Of a DNA stretch of 14,930 nucleotides, positions 1 to 8,749 are shown piece after piece. The notes below the pieces were generated by a model that was not told the DNA's origin, did not search any database, and saw only the letters and a program-made list of their open reading frames with translations. Source of the DNA: Euperipatoides rowelli (taxonomy: Eukaryota; Onychophora; Udeonychophora; Euonychophora; Peripatopsidae); the NCBI GenBank assembly GCA_003024985.2, contig PXIH01S0014474.1; one strand, given 5' to 3'. The position numbers and the translations under genes were made by a program. Positions within the stretch are counted from its first letter, which is position 1. Each line of letters opens with the position of its first letter.

Positions 1-811
1 TATATAAATTTTCTCTTCTCTTGAATTCTTTGAGCAAGAATAACATGGCATCTTGCCATAAATAACATAGTTATAATTTAAACAGAGCAGGCAATCATTT
101 CATTGATGAAAGGGACATGCACGGATAATGACAAATTCGATGCTGAATTAAATATTTTTATGAAAAATGTATACAGATAAAAATACATGTTTTATTTAAG
201 CTATTTTATATTTGAATGAAGTCAATTTTAGAGCATTTTGAGAACATGAAATAATTGTAGAACTGAGTTTCATATTCCATTTGATAGAAATCTAATCTAC
301 AAAATTAAACATTAGGCTACCCAAATTTTAAGGAATGTTTGTTTTTGTTTTTTTAAACAAATAAATTTTCCTGGATTGAAAATTTCAAGGCATAGAAAAT
401 TCACTTCATAAGAACTTTTCATAGATTTTCAATCAGAAAAAAAACAAATATTTGAGATTTTTTTCTTCAGCTGTCACTAGTCCTATATCTGAAATTGAAA
501 ACTAAACCATTACATAATTTTTAATGAACCACAGCTAGTGAGATTTCGTATTTATTAATAAATAATACTAAATTAGACATTATTCCTTAATTGATTTGAT
601 AAGTTTTTTTTTTTTTTTTTTATAAATGCATCATTTATTTTTCTCTTTCTATTTATTGTAGGACCAATTACTTGTTCCTCATAATTTATTACGATAATTT
701 TATTTACACTCAATCTACACAGACTTCAACAATGACAATATCATCACTAATAAGTAAGTATTTCTATGTGTATTATGTTTTTATTGTATTATTTGAAGTA
801 GGAAAAATGAA

Positions 812-851
812 AATAAGATTACTTATAACTGCTGTTATATGTAATCTTATT
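812..851. repeat. Inverted repeat, 18-bp arms, 4-nt loop
   Basis: The left arm at 812-829 and the right arm at 834-851 are reverse complements at 17 of 18 positions, with the loop TGCT at 830-833. Nothing resembling a transposase or a TA duplication was found around it. It could be the core of a small palindromic repeat or simply AT-rich self-complementarity. Confidence 0.6.
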
Positions 852-970
852 ATAAGAGTTAAAATTATGTATTCTCTTAATTAAGGTTATTTGTTTGAAT
901 GAAAATAAATAAGTAGGCCTATGTATTAAATGTTTTAATAAACGTAAAGGAATTTTTTTATTATTTGATA

Positions 971-1014
971 AAACAATTGAAAGAAATAAAAAAAAAAAAC
1001 AATTGAAAGAAATA
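971..1014. repeat. Tandem duplication, 26-bp period
   Basis: The 18-base segment AAACAATTGAAAGAAATA occurs at 971-988 and again at 997-1014, separated by an A run. It is a small replication-slippage duplication with no visible coding context. Confidence 0.8.
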
Positions 1015-2656
1015 GATAGCCAAGTTGTTTTTAATTATTAGGTTACTTTTTATAAAATGATTATTTAAATAGCAATTAGAATCTCATACAACATAATAAC
1101 CTTTGTTTATTATGCCTGGAAAGTTTGCCGTCATCTGGTGCCAATCGGTTAATCTGTTAATTCATATAGGGTAAAATACGAAGAGATGCAGTATGTTTTC
1201 AAGAATGACTATAACGCTTAAGCAATTTGGAGAAAATAAACCATAATGGTCTAAAATTAAACTTCAGACTATTAACTAACTATGTGTACTAAAAGTTTAA
1301 AAAAAAAATATGGTGTAAAAAAAAAATTCCAAAAAGGTGTTTGTGGGCTTCTAGCGTTTATACATAGAATGTAGATAAATCCAGAATGAAACCTTGCAGG
1401 TCATTCCTATTTTATAATAATTGTGTTATAAGTGGGTAAATAATTTGTTTCTTCTGGCATCAAAATGGGGATGTATAAGTTTTCATTTGGAGAGTTAGCA
1501 GATAGTCTGGATAGTCTACAATTGATGCTTATTAGTTATTTACATATTTTGTTGTTTTAATAAACCTTATAGTTATTTATTTAAGATATATTACTTAGTA
1601 TATAGAGATTGTATTTACCATCTTTTTCTGCTGTAAGCGAAACATTTTACTGCTAAGCATCTTATTATTTGTTTAGGATAATATTATAAGTGTAAATTAC
1701 TGTATTGTATATTTTGTTCTGTAATATTTATTATTTAATATATATGTTGTTTCAAATGTCCAGGTATGGCCAATCAATAGCCAAACTATCTGATCAAATT
1801 AAAGTGGAGATCGACAGTGAATTATAATTTATAATAAAGTCAAAAATACAAATTTAAATTGTTAAATTTGAAATGACAATCATCCTGAAATATAAGAAAA
1901 TTATTTCTATTTGATTCAGTAAAATCAAAGACTGTAAAATTATCTACCAATTATAAAAGAACACCAGGAATGCTAAATTTTACCTTGATTATGCTATATC
2001 TGATCTAAATTCTATTCTACTCACCTGGAAGAGTTTCTGATAGTATGATTTAATGCCCATGTGCCTAATGAAAAGGAGTCTAGAAGTCAACCAATCAGTC
2101 TAAACTTGAATAAACAAGCAGACGCTCAGGAAAATATTGGCTATAATTAAGGTGGCAGTGCATAGTTTGATGAGATGGGGACATAATTTTTTGGATTTGT
2201 GTCTAGTAACATCTTCCAATAAACTGGTGGTGATGAGACACAAATTTGTTGAATAGTATTAATCGCTGTAATTCTATATATTATTAACATGACTAAGTTT
2301 TGCTGTCTCAGAAGTAAAGATATTAAACTGAAGCTAGAAAACTATCAGTTTGGACAAATTTTATTTCAATTTTTATTGCATTTAAAAAAAAAAAAAAAAG
2401 ACATTCATGATGAACTATATTAAATTTATCCGATACTGAATCTTTTTAGTTGAAGAACTTTACCATAATATTAATTACATACCAGTTTATTCTAAATTGA
2501 CATTCAATAAATCATGAGACTATAAACTTTTCCAGCAATTCTTATTAATAATAGCAGATTGGCTATACCTAAATATTCATAAATTTTCACTAGTAATGAC
2601 AAATAATTTATTATAAAATTTTGTAATTTGGGAATTAAAGATAAATCATGGGAAAG

Positions 2657-2668
2657 GTTACTATTGTT
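2657..2668 (+). repeat. Candidate 5' target-site duplication of the first LINE
   Basis: The 12-mer GTTACTATTGTT here is repeated exactly at 6822-6833, one base after the A15 tail of the LINE. A direct repeat of host DNA on both sides, with the 3' copy right after the poly(A) tail, is the usual mark of target-primed LINE insertion. It places the 5' end of the element at about 2669. Confidence 0.75.
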
Positions 2669-2966
2669 GACTTATGTGACGCCTAGGAATCCTGCAAGAA
2701 ACCTGGTGATTGTCTCTGACTGTAATATTTATTTTTCAATGTTTTTGTTTTTTTCTTTGTGAAAGTTTTTTAGTATTATGGTTATTTAAAGATTTTATTT
2801 ATAAACCAGTGAGTTTATTTCTCAGTTATATGTTTCAAAAAGACTTTTATTTTGATTTTTCTGTTAATGTACTAATTGCTATAGTACTAATTTAATCAAC
2901 AACGAGAGAGAATACATGTCATACTGTGCTTTTATTCTAGGCGTTTTATTTCAAGATTTTAGTTAA

Positions 2967-3164
2967 GTTGCAGAATTTTTCTTTAGACTCACTAGTAAAG
3001 ATATAATGCTTGATAGGGTTGCTCAAGGATTTGACAGTGGAGTACACCCCTGTTTGCATTTACCACAATACCATTTTGTTGGTTTTAAATTGTCAGAAGC
3101 TCTCACAGCTTTTACTACCCAGTTCACTAGGCTAAGAGGGTGTCACAAAAAAAAAATGTTCTAG
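2967..3164 (+). pseudogene. Possible ORF1 remnant of the first LINE
   Basis: One frame is open from just after a TAA at 2964 to a TAG at 3162-3164, about 65 codons, with an internal ATG at 3006. Its composition is mixed and protein-like (for example LDRVAQGFDSGVHPCLHL), unlike the low-complexity frames around it. It ends 152 bases before the ORF2 start, where the end of ORF1 would be expected in a two-ORF LINE. I recognise no domain in it, so the call rests on position and composition only. The rest of the 5' region, 2669-2966, contains a hydrophobic AT-rich open frame at 2710-2895 that opens with TTG and that I do not trust as a gene. Confidence 0.3.
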
Positions 3165-3316
3165 TTTTTTTCATTTTTTTTTTCCTAAAATTTCTGAACT
3201 CAAGTCATTTAATGAGGTGTTTGATCAAAAAAAAAATTTCTGGCACCTACATTACTTAATTTTTACCATGGTCTGGGATTAAGACTATGTATGCCTTACT
3301 TCAGAATATTCAAGAA

Positions 3317-3990
3317 ATGGCACAGTTAACAGGAGGATTTAACTTTATTTCCTTGAATGTGCAGGGCATGAGCACTAAAAGAAAGCAGAGAATTATTAAG
3401 ACTATTTATTGTCTAACAATGTTGATATTTGTTTAATCCAGGAGTCCAAGCTGAAAATGGGGGTAGGGCCCGGGTGAATGGGGGCATGTAAATATATTGT
3501 TTCAATATTTTTTCATTTCTTCCATGGAAGTGCACCAAAAGCCTGTCAGGGTGCAGTTATTTTGATTTCAAAGCAGTTATTAGTTTCACAAGTTTCAATA
3601 GTAAGGGAAACTTCTAGGTATCTTATTTTATCACTTATACATGATGCAAGCAGATATGTGTTTGTGAACTATTATGCACCAGGTCAAGTAGCAGTGAATA
3701 GGTCAATTTTTTCCAACATAATTACGCATATACCATTGCACAGAGACTTTTTGGCTTTCGGAAAAGACCTAAATCATAAGGATATTGTGAAAGACCGTTT
3801 TTTTTTTTTTTTCAAAATTTTCAGAGCTTGTCGATTGTGAGTCTTGCAGGGGTGCATCTAAAGGACAGATTGCCAACTCATCTATCCCAGGCTGGGAATA
3901 CCTTGGATTTAGTTTATTTATCTCCTGCATTGGTTGCTGGTTCTACTTTGATGTTATTTTCACAACCTTCTCAGATCATGCAGCAATGCA
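3317..3990 (+). pseudogene. APE-like endonuclease domain of the first LINE
   Basis: The domain is spread over at least four frame segments. The first, 3317-3436, gives the N-terminal strand with the Asn of SLNVQGM. After a shift of one base the next gives VDICLIQESKL with the metal-binding Glu codon at 3442-3444. The segment 3478-3840 gives GAVILISK, RYVFVNYYAPGQ and DFLAFGKDLN, where the Asp (codon 3766-3768) and Asn match the GDFN motif of the family. The segment at 3828-3960 gives a NTLDLVYLSPAL stretch, and a further frame carries SDHAAMHFRI with the catalytic Ser-Asp-His at 3971-3979. All the expected active-site motifs are therefore still readable, though not in one frame. Confidence 0.88.
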
Positions 3991-4302
3991 TTTCCGGATT
4001 GGTTCTATGTGTGTTCAACAGATACTTTTGTATGCATTTAAATAGAGACATCCATTTATTTCTTCTGTCACTTGTTTTAAACTTTACTTTTTTCTGATGT
4101 ATATGTTAAGGCTAACTCTTTATTGTTTGCTAATTTTACACTTCATAATTATTTTCTTTTTAAATTGCAATTTGTCAAAACACTTATTGAAGCTTGGGGC
4201 GTCAGCATTTGGCTGACCTTATGCATTTGATGAGTGTCATGAGGAATATTGGTGTTACCCTGTTGTCAACTGGAGTACAATACAATTACTTGTGTGATGT
4301 AG

Positions 4303-5400
4303 GTGGACAAACTGTATTTGTTGAGGAAAAGTATTGTTGCATCAAAACAGCAGGTATCTTCACTTACCACTTCCTTTTTTTGGGGGGGGGAAGTTTCATC
4401 TTCCTCAATTACTTATATATTTGATGGGCGGGATAACGTTACTGGTCTTACGATGCTTAATCTCAACTATGTGCATTTTTTTGATGTTCTTGCTTCTAGG
4501 AATGTCCGTTCAGAGGATTATTATAGAATGGTTGCATTCACTTTGCATGCCAATATTTACATCTCAAATAATTGTGTTGTCACTCTTCAAGACTTACTAA
4601 CAGTCCCGGGGCAATTAAATGTGCACAGCTCACCAGGCCCTGATCTTTTAACAGTGTTGCTTTTTAGACTTTTTGAACATGTGTTTTTACCTAATTTGGT
4701 AACATTGTATAATAACTGGTTGACTATTCCGTATACTGATCAGGCATATATTTCTTCACATATGATTCTACATAGGAAGAGGGGTCTAGACCCTGATGTC
4801 AATTGTAACTATCTCACACCAGACCAATAAATGTCCAGGACCTGGAAGCAAAGCTCTTTGCTCATTTGCTTAATAACATATTTAATCGTGTCCTTCCTAC
4901 AGTACTGTCCCCTTATCATTTTGCAATTAAGGGGTTCAGAATACATATGCCTATTAATCTGCTAAGGCAAGCCATTTTTTTATCAAGAAGTATCAATTGA
5001 AGGATGCAGCGATCATGTTTCTTGACATAAGCAAGGCTTTCGATTTTGTGGATCATCAGTTTTTGGCTGACAGGCTCATTCTTTATCTTGGTTGTTCTAC
5101 TCTCACATGAGGAATTTTAAATTATATTTAAAATAGTTATCTCAATCAAGTTTAAGGTACGATTGTACTATGATATTCCCGTAAAAAGAGAAATTACAAA
5201 AGGTTTCTCCTTAAGTGCAAACCTCTTTGCGCTGTATATGGACAGTCTCGTTTCCCAATTGGTGTTTTTAATACTGGAATCTGGATACCTTTGTTGAATG
5301 CCACCATTCCTGTTGTAACATTTGTAGATGACCTTACAGTATTTGTAAATGGGAGGGATTTTATCCCCAAGTGTTTCAGGTTTTAGACGATTTTTCCCGT
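4303..5400 (+). pseudogene. Reverse transcriptase domain of the first LINE
   Basis: The frame 4303-4830 carries SSPGPDLLT (consensus SPGPDG), a LYNNWL helix and ILHRKRGLDPD, which correspond to the fingers region of LINE reverse transcriptases. A frame change leads to RPINVQDLEAKLFAHLL from 4821 and HFAIKGFRIHMPINLLRQ before a TGA at 4998. The next frame has motif A, FLDISKAFDFVDH, with the catalytic Asp codon at 5024-5026, ending at TGA 5108-5110. Motif B-like KGFSLSANLFALYMDSL follows near 5195-5245, and motif C is FVDD at 5321-5332, so both catalytic Asp are kept. A T7G9 homopolymer at 4375-4390 and poly-T tracts coincide with damaged reading. Confidence 0.9.
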
Positions 5401-6314
5401 CAAACAGGTTCTGTTTTCAATGCAATAAAAACCAAGATTTGGTATCAATATTATAATCAAACTGATGACCTATATAGTGTCACATTGCCTACAGTTTTTT
5501 TGGGCATACCATATCTGTTTTCAGGCCCTGTGGCCAAGAGGGTCCTTCAGGATTTGATCATTGACCGGTTTCTGCAGGTGCAGGTAGCTCTCAAAGGGAA
5601 GGCACTTTCATTGCTCACTAAGGTGAAAATTAGAAGTATTTATTTATTTATTTTAGTTTACTATTATTTGCTATATGTAACATTTAATAAGTCTTTTGTT
5701 CAAAAACTTTACTCTATTTCGCATCGGATATTATGGGGTACAACCCTGGCTCCAGTGTCAAGAAGGAGGCTCTTCCTTTATTTTAAAAGGGGAGGGCTTG
5801 GCATTCATAACATTCACAATATTGCAATGGTGGTTTGGGCCAATTTTTTTCATATCTATATTGGTTACATTGAATTGCTTAATCCAGTAAAGGATGTGGA
5901 ATCAACTGACAACCTTCCACCTTATGAAGATGAACCACCTGCGCTGACGCTGCTGCGGCCTACCTTTCTTGATTTAATGGACACTTTTGATCTTATGCAG
6001 GCAGTAAAGTTTAATTATATGGCTCTCACCAACTTGTTGGATGAGGGATATGTGGTTGCGCCTCTAGCACAGTTACTGTTGCCTTTTTATAGGTTTTTCA
6101 AAAGAAATTATTTTCCTGCTAATATAAATGATTTTTTTTCTTTCATATAAGTACATTATCTATGCTTAACCAGGACTTGCTGATTCAGGGGTACTCCTTC
6201 AATTTACAGCCGGATTGTCTGTTGTGTGATCGGGATGGAAATTTGCAGCATCTTTTCTTTCAGTGCCAATATTTCCAAGAGGCAAGAAATAGGATTATGC
6301 AGTTTTTGTATTGA
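5371..6314 (+). pseudogene. ORF2 C-terminal region with CCHC zinc motif, first LINE
   Basis: A frame of about 259 codons (5371-6150) begins with QVLDDFSRQTGSVFNAIKTK, the SG-x-x-N-x-x-K type segment that follows the polymerase motif C in LINEs. It continues with FLGIPY, RILWGTTLAPVSRRRL and RGGLGIHNIHNIAMVVWA, typical of the region between the RT and the C terminus. It is open without a start codon of its own (the first codon is GTG), so it is a fragment of ORF2 and not a gene. After a one-base frame change at a T8 tract near 6132, the next frame gives CLLCDRDGNLQHLFFQC at 6216-6266, a C-x2-C-x7-H-x4-C motif like the zinc-binding end of many LINE ORF2 proteins. Confidence 0.88.
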
Positions 6315-6766
6315 GATTTTTTTCTAGGTCCACAATAGATTTGTTTTCTGACCTCCTTATGAATCGTGAATTGCATTGATTATCTTGTTTTCCTTTTGGA
6401 AGATAAGGGATATGGTGATTTTTTAGGGCGTTGAATGAGGCCTTGGCCTTATCTCTTACAGCAGTGTCAAGTAGTTGTAAAAAACAACTTTACCTTATTG
6501 CCTACTGATGTCTTCAATAGTAGATGGTGTAATCCCAGTATGAGGTATTTTTTTAATACCTTCTTGAGGGACTCTATTTGTAGCGGAACAATGCTATCCT
6601 GAGGTATGATCATCATCTTGTCTTGTTTTTTTTTCCCTTTTAATTTTTTAAATTGTATGTACCTTAATTTTTGGGGACTGCAGGACTTTGAACATCCCCT
6701 AATTGTTTTTTTTTTTTTGGTCAGTACTTTGGCCCTTGTTTGGTTTTTGTAGCATATTAAAAATGT
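6315..6766 (+). other. Decayed ORF2 tail and 3' UTR of the first LINE
   Basis: The first 200 bases keep weak protein-like stretches in more than one frame, as expected for a broken C terminus. The rest is T-rich 3' UTR with several T runs, leading to the poly(A) signal. No separate gene is visible. Confidence 0.6.
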
Positions 6767-6772
6767 AATAAA
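6767..6772 (+). promoter_or_regulatory. AATAAA polyadenylation signal of the first LINE
   Basis: AATAAA lies 33 bases before the A15 tract at 6806-6820. Between them are an ambiguous base (N, 6793) and a C12 run (6794-6805). The signal, tail and target-site repeat occur in the expected order. Confidence 0.75.
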
Positions 6773-6805
6773 ATTTATTTTTAGGGGACAAANCCCCCCC
6801 CCCCC

Positions 6806-6820
6806 AAAAAAAAAAAAAAA
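6806..6820 (+). other. A15 tract, probable poly(A) tail of the first LINE
   Basis: Fifteen A follow the C12 run and are followed after one T by the second copy of the 12-bp direct repeat. The exact lengths of the C and A runs are uncertain because the assembly shows an N beside them. Confidence 0.75.
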
Positions 6821-6821
6821 T

Positions 6822-6833
6822 GTTACTATTGTT
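6822..6833 (+). repeat. Candidate 3' target-site duplication of the first LINE
   Basis: Exact second copy of the 12-mer found at 2657-2668. The bases beyond it (AATGAT) differ from those after the first copy (GACTTA), so the match ends exactly at 12 bases. Confidence 0.75.
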
Positions 6834-7862
6834 AATGATTATTCTAAATTAATAAACATGCCTGTTTTTTTTTTAAATTGAATTGACGGGTGGTACTTGG
6901 TTGCTATTATCAGGATCAAGGAAAAATGAAGAAGTATATTATTTCTCCTCCTTATTCCTTAGTCGTCTGAGCTGGATTTATTTATTAGGCTCCAATTTAG
7001 CTAGAATTCCCTAAAAAATATTTCTTTATATTGTACACATTAATTTTAGCTACTGTAAGAGATGATTTATAACCAGCAATTTGTATAATATGAACCCTGT
7101 ACAGTAGAGATTAAATCTTTGGGATGATTATTGTTTATTTTACTTCCATGTAGATGTGTTTGAATTAGTAATTATAATTTGCACATTTGCATGAAAGTGT
7201 AAACTATGTTCAGTTTTAATGATTTAGTCTTTATTTGGGATTCTCCCATAAACTAATTTTTTGTTTGTGTATCATGTGTTTGCATTTGATCTTGCTTGAA
7301 TGTCTAGTCTAGCCTACATGCTGGTGCAGTTGTAAGTTGTAAATAGGATCAAAATTAATAAAATCGAATTTCTAGAATTTGTAATACCATGATTGATGCA
7401 CTTTTTTTAGAAATAATTAAAGTTTATTATATAATAAAGTTACAAATATTAGAAACATAATTTCCCTTCCCAATAGATAAATTTCTACATTTGTTATGAT
7501 TATGGTGTCTCACAAGAGTGCAGTGGTGCAGCTTTGGAAATGTGTTATCATACAAATAAAGTGGTGTTCTTGTTGGGAACTTAAATAAGGTTTTTCTAAA
7601 ATTAATAGTCTCCCCCCCCCCTCCATAGAAGATAGTTCTAAAGTGGGGAAAAAACTCTATGGGATTGGCTATTTCAACCCGGTGAATTCTTACCATACTT
7701 TGGTACCAGACATATCTCTCCCAAGGGGTCTGTCAGTAATGTCTTACTTCAGGGATTGATGCCTCATTTTCTTTAAAAAAATGTTTTTAAAAAAAAAATG
7801 TTATGAGAAAGAGAACTTTATAAAAATATTTATACAAAAAAAAAACATTTTCTTATGAAAAA
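6834..7862. other. AT-rich spacer, no gene recognised
   Basis: Mostly AT-rich DNA with no recognisable domain on either strand. The part from about 7560 to 7760 is less AT-rich. There a plus-strand frame stays open for about 44 codons (7625-7756, TGA at 7757-7759) and an antisense frame is open at 7427-7696 across a C10 run. Neither matches a family I know. The antisense frame is rich in His, Asn and Phe, as expected from AT-rich noise. Confidence 0.6.
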
Positions 7863-7914
7863 TTAGAAATAAGTATTCAAAACCAATAAATGAAATTTTT
7901 TTTTTTTTTTCAAA

Positions 7915-8110
7915 TTTAGATTTCTCTTTTTCTGTCTCCCACAATCATTACAGTCTTTATTTAATATTAAATAGTGCAAGCCTCATGAAGCCAATTCTTG
8001 CAAACAGAACAGGGAAGCCAATCTGCTTTAGACATTGTGGTGTAATAATTTCATTAGCAATCCACACAGTGGTTTGAATCTACATCAGACATTTCATCAA
8101 TTTTGCTCCC
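7915..8110 (-). pseudogene. C-terminal zinc finger of the Tigger-like transposase
   Basis: On the minus strand the reading gives a C-x2-C pair (HCVDC), then WLPCSVCKNWLHEACTI, then CNDCGRQKKRN. The spacing C-x2-C, W-x2-C-x2-C, W-x-H-x2-C and C-x2-C resembles the PHD/FYVE-like fingers at the C terminus of many invertebrate pogo/Tigger transposases. Stops lie between the first Cys pair and the rest and again before the last pair. The finger could bind zinc and contact DNA or chromatin, but its role in these transposases is not known to me. Confidence 0.75.
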
Positions 8111-8405
8111 ATCTAATTCTGTTCCGATTAGTTTCTTTGTAAGCCTTTTAGTTACCCCCCCCTCCCCTTCCCTTAGGTGTTTTTATTGATAATTTTATTT
8201 TAATTATGTCTTTTACTTTTCTTTCAGCCATGTTTTATGGAGATATTAATAGTTTGGCAGATTGTTTTGTATGAGATTTTGATGTTAGTTCTGTTAAAGG
8301 AATGATTTTGTGAAGATGTTTAGAAGGAGTCTCAATGCTGTATACCTGTTCAGTAAACTTTGAAGGTGTTAATTGTCTCAAAGAGGATGACTGGTTGGAT
8401 GTGTA

Positions 8406-8640
8406 TGATTGACTGGAAGTGGAAGGTTGGTTATAAGAAAANTATTGATTGGAAGTAGATGGTTGACTGGAAGTGGAAAGGTTGGTTAGAAGAAAATGAT
8501 TGCTTGGAAGTGGATGATTGACTGGAAGTGGAAGGTTAGTTCGAAGAAAATGATTGCTTGGAAGTGGATGACCTAGGTGAAGTGGATGACCTAGGTGAAG
8601 TGGATGACCTAGGTGAAGTGGTTGATTGGTTCAAAGTGGA
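8406..8640 (-). repeat. 18/54-bp minisatellite inside the transposase linker
   Basis: Units lie at 8406-8459 (54 bp), 8460-8514 (55 bp) and 8515-8568 (54 bp), each made of three related 18-mers. Then come four 18-mers at 8569-8586, 8587-8604, 8605-8622 and 8623-8640, the first three nearly identical (TGACCTAGGTGAAGTGGA). On the minus strand the 18-mers encode hexapeptides: STLNQS, STSPRS, STSKQS, FSSNQP, STSSQS. The period is a whole number of codons and the array lies where the Tigger protein has its variable linker, so it seems to have arisen in coding sequence. The 55-bp unit breaks the frame. The N at 8442 is in this array. Confidence 0.88.
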
Positions 8641-8701
8641 ATCAGCCTTCAACTTTGAACCAATCATCCACTTCACTTAGGCCATCACTTCCAAGCAATC
8701 A
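8587..8701. repeat. Inverted copy of the minisatellite forming a hairpin
   Basis: The segment 8649-8701 is the imperfect reverse complement of the array segment 8587-8640, with an 8-bp spacer at 8641-8648. TTTGAACCAATCATCCACTT on the plus strand at the right arm pairs with the last unit at 8623-8640 and its neighbour. The arms are about 53-54 bp with a handful of mismatches. The result is a large cruciform-capable palindrome that also reverses the sense of part of the linker. Confidence 0.8.
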
Positions 8702-8749
8702 ATTTATTTGAACCAAAATTTTATAAGGGGAGTTATGATTATATGCTGC

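Larger units (their letters stand above)
1..2656. other. AT-rich intergenic DNA, no gene recognised
   Basis: This stretch is strongly AT-rich with many A and T runs (a T20 tract near 606, an A16 tract near 2384). Open frames, including one of 70 codons at 672-884, are short, have stop-poor AT-rich composition and show no recognisable domain. I do not call them genes. The segment from about 2040 to 2340 is somewhat less AT-rich and lies before the A16 tract, but I found no tRNA-like A or B box and no flanking duplication that would make it a SINE or retrocopy. A short palindrome lies at 46-59 and a hairpin and a tandem duplication are listed separately. Confidence 0.7.
3317..6314 (+). pseudogene. 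LINE ORF2 polyprotein, broken (endonuclease + reverse transcriptase)
   Basis: The frame starts at ATG 3317 with MAQLTGGFNFISLNVQGM, the usual opening of an APE-type LINE endonuclease. It can be followed through several frame changes to the CCHC motif and a TGA at 6312-6314. When intact the protein would nick the target and copy the element RNA from the nick. Landmarks are SLNVQGM near 3350, QESKL at 3439-3453, GKDLN near 3760, SDH at 3971-3979, SPGPD near 4633, the RT motif A FLDISKAFD at 5018-5044, FVDD at 5321-5332, and the C-terminal C/H motif at 6216-6270. Frames change near 3420, 3830, 3970, 4820, 5000, 5110 and 6150, several of them at homopolymers. Weak coding similarity (FWKIRDMV, ALNEALALSLTAV) suggests that the original C terminus reached about 6500. 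Confidence 0.92.
2669..6821 (+). mobile_element. Degenerate APE-type non-LTR retrotransposon (LINE), first copy
   Basis: A decayed LINE of about 4.15 kb on the plus strand. In order it holds an approximately 650-bp 5' region with a possible ORF1 remnant, an ORF2 with an APE-like endonuclease, a reverse transcriptase and a C-terminal CCHC motif, then a 3' UTR with AATAAA at 6767-6772 and an A15 tract at 6806-6820. The 12-bp direct repeat on both sides fits a target-site duplication and defines the ends. The domain order and the style of the RT motifs suggest the L1/Tx1 group, but I cannot assign the clade without an alignment. Many frameshifts and stops show that it is long dead. It differs in family from the LINE at 10.88-14.93 kb, since the shared motifs are only those common to all LINEs. 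Confidence 0.92.

Noticed and set aside
672-884. 70-codon open frame in the left spacer
   Set aside because: Its Ile/Tyr/Phe-rich composition mirrors the AT-rich DNA, no domain or signal is visible, and a hairpin lies within it.
2040-2400. Possible SINE or retrocopy before an A16 tract
   Set aside because: No A-box or B-box, no flanking duplication of the site after the A16 tract, and no readable coding remnant.
2710-2895. Hydrophobic 61-codon open frame within the 5' region of the first LINE
   Set aside because: It opens with TTG, not ATG, and is Phe/Leu/Ile-rich from T-rich DNA. It is no credible membrane protein.
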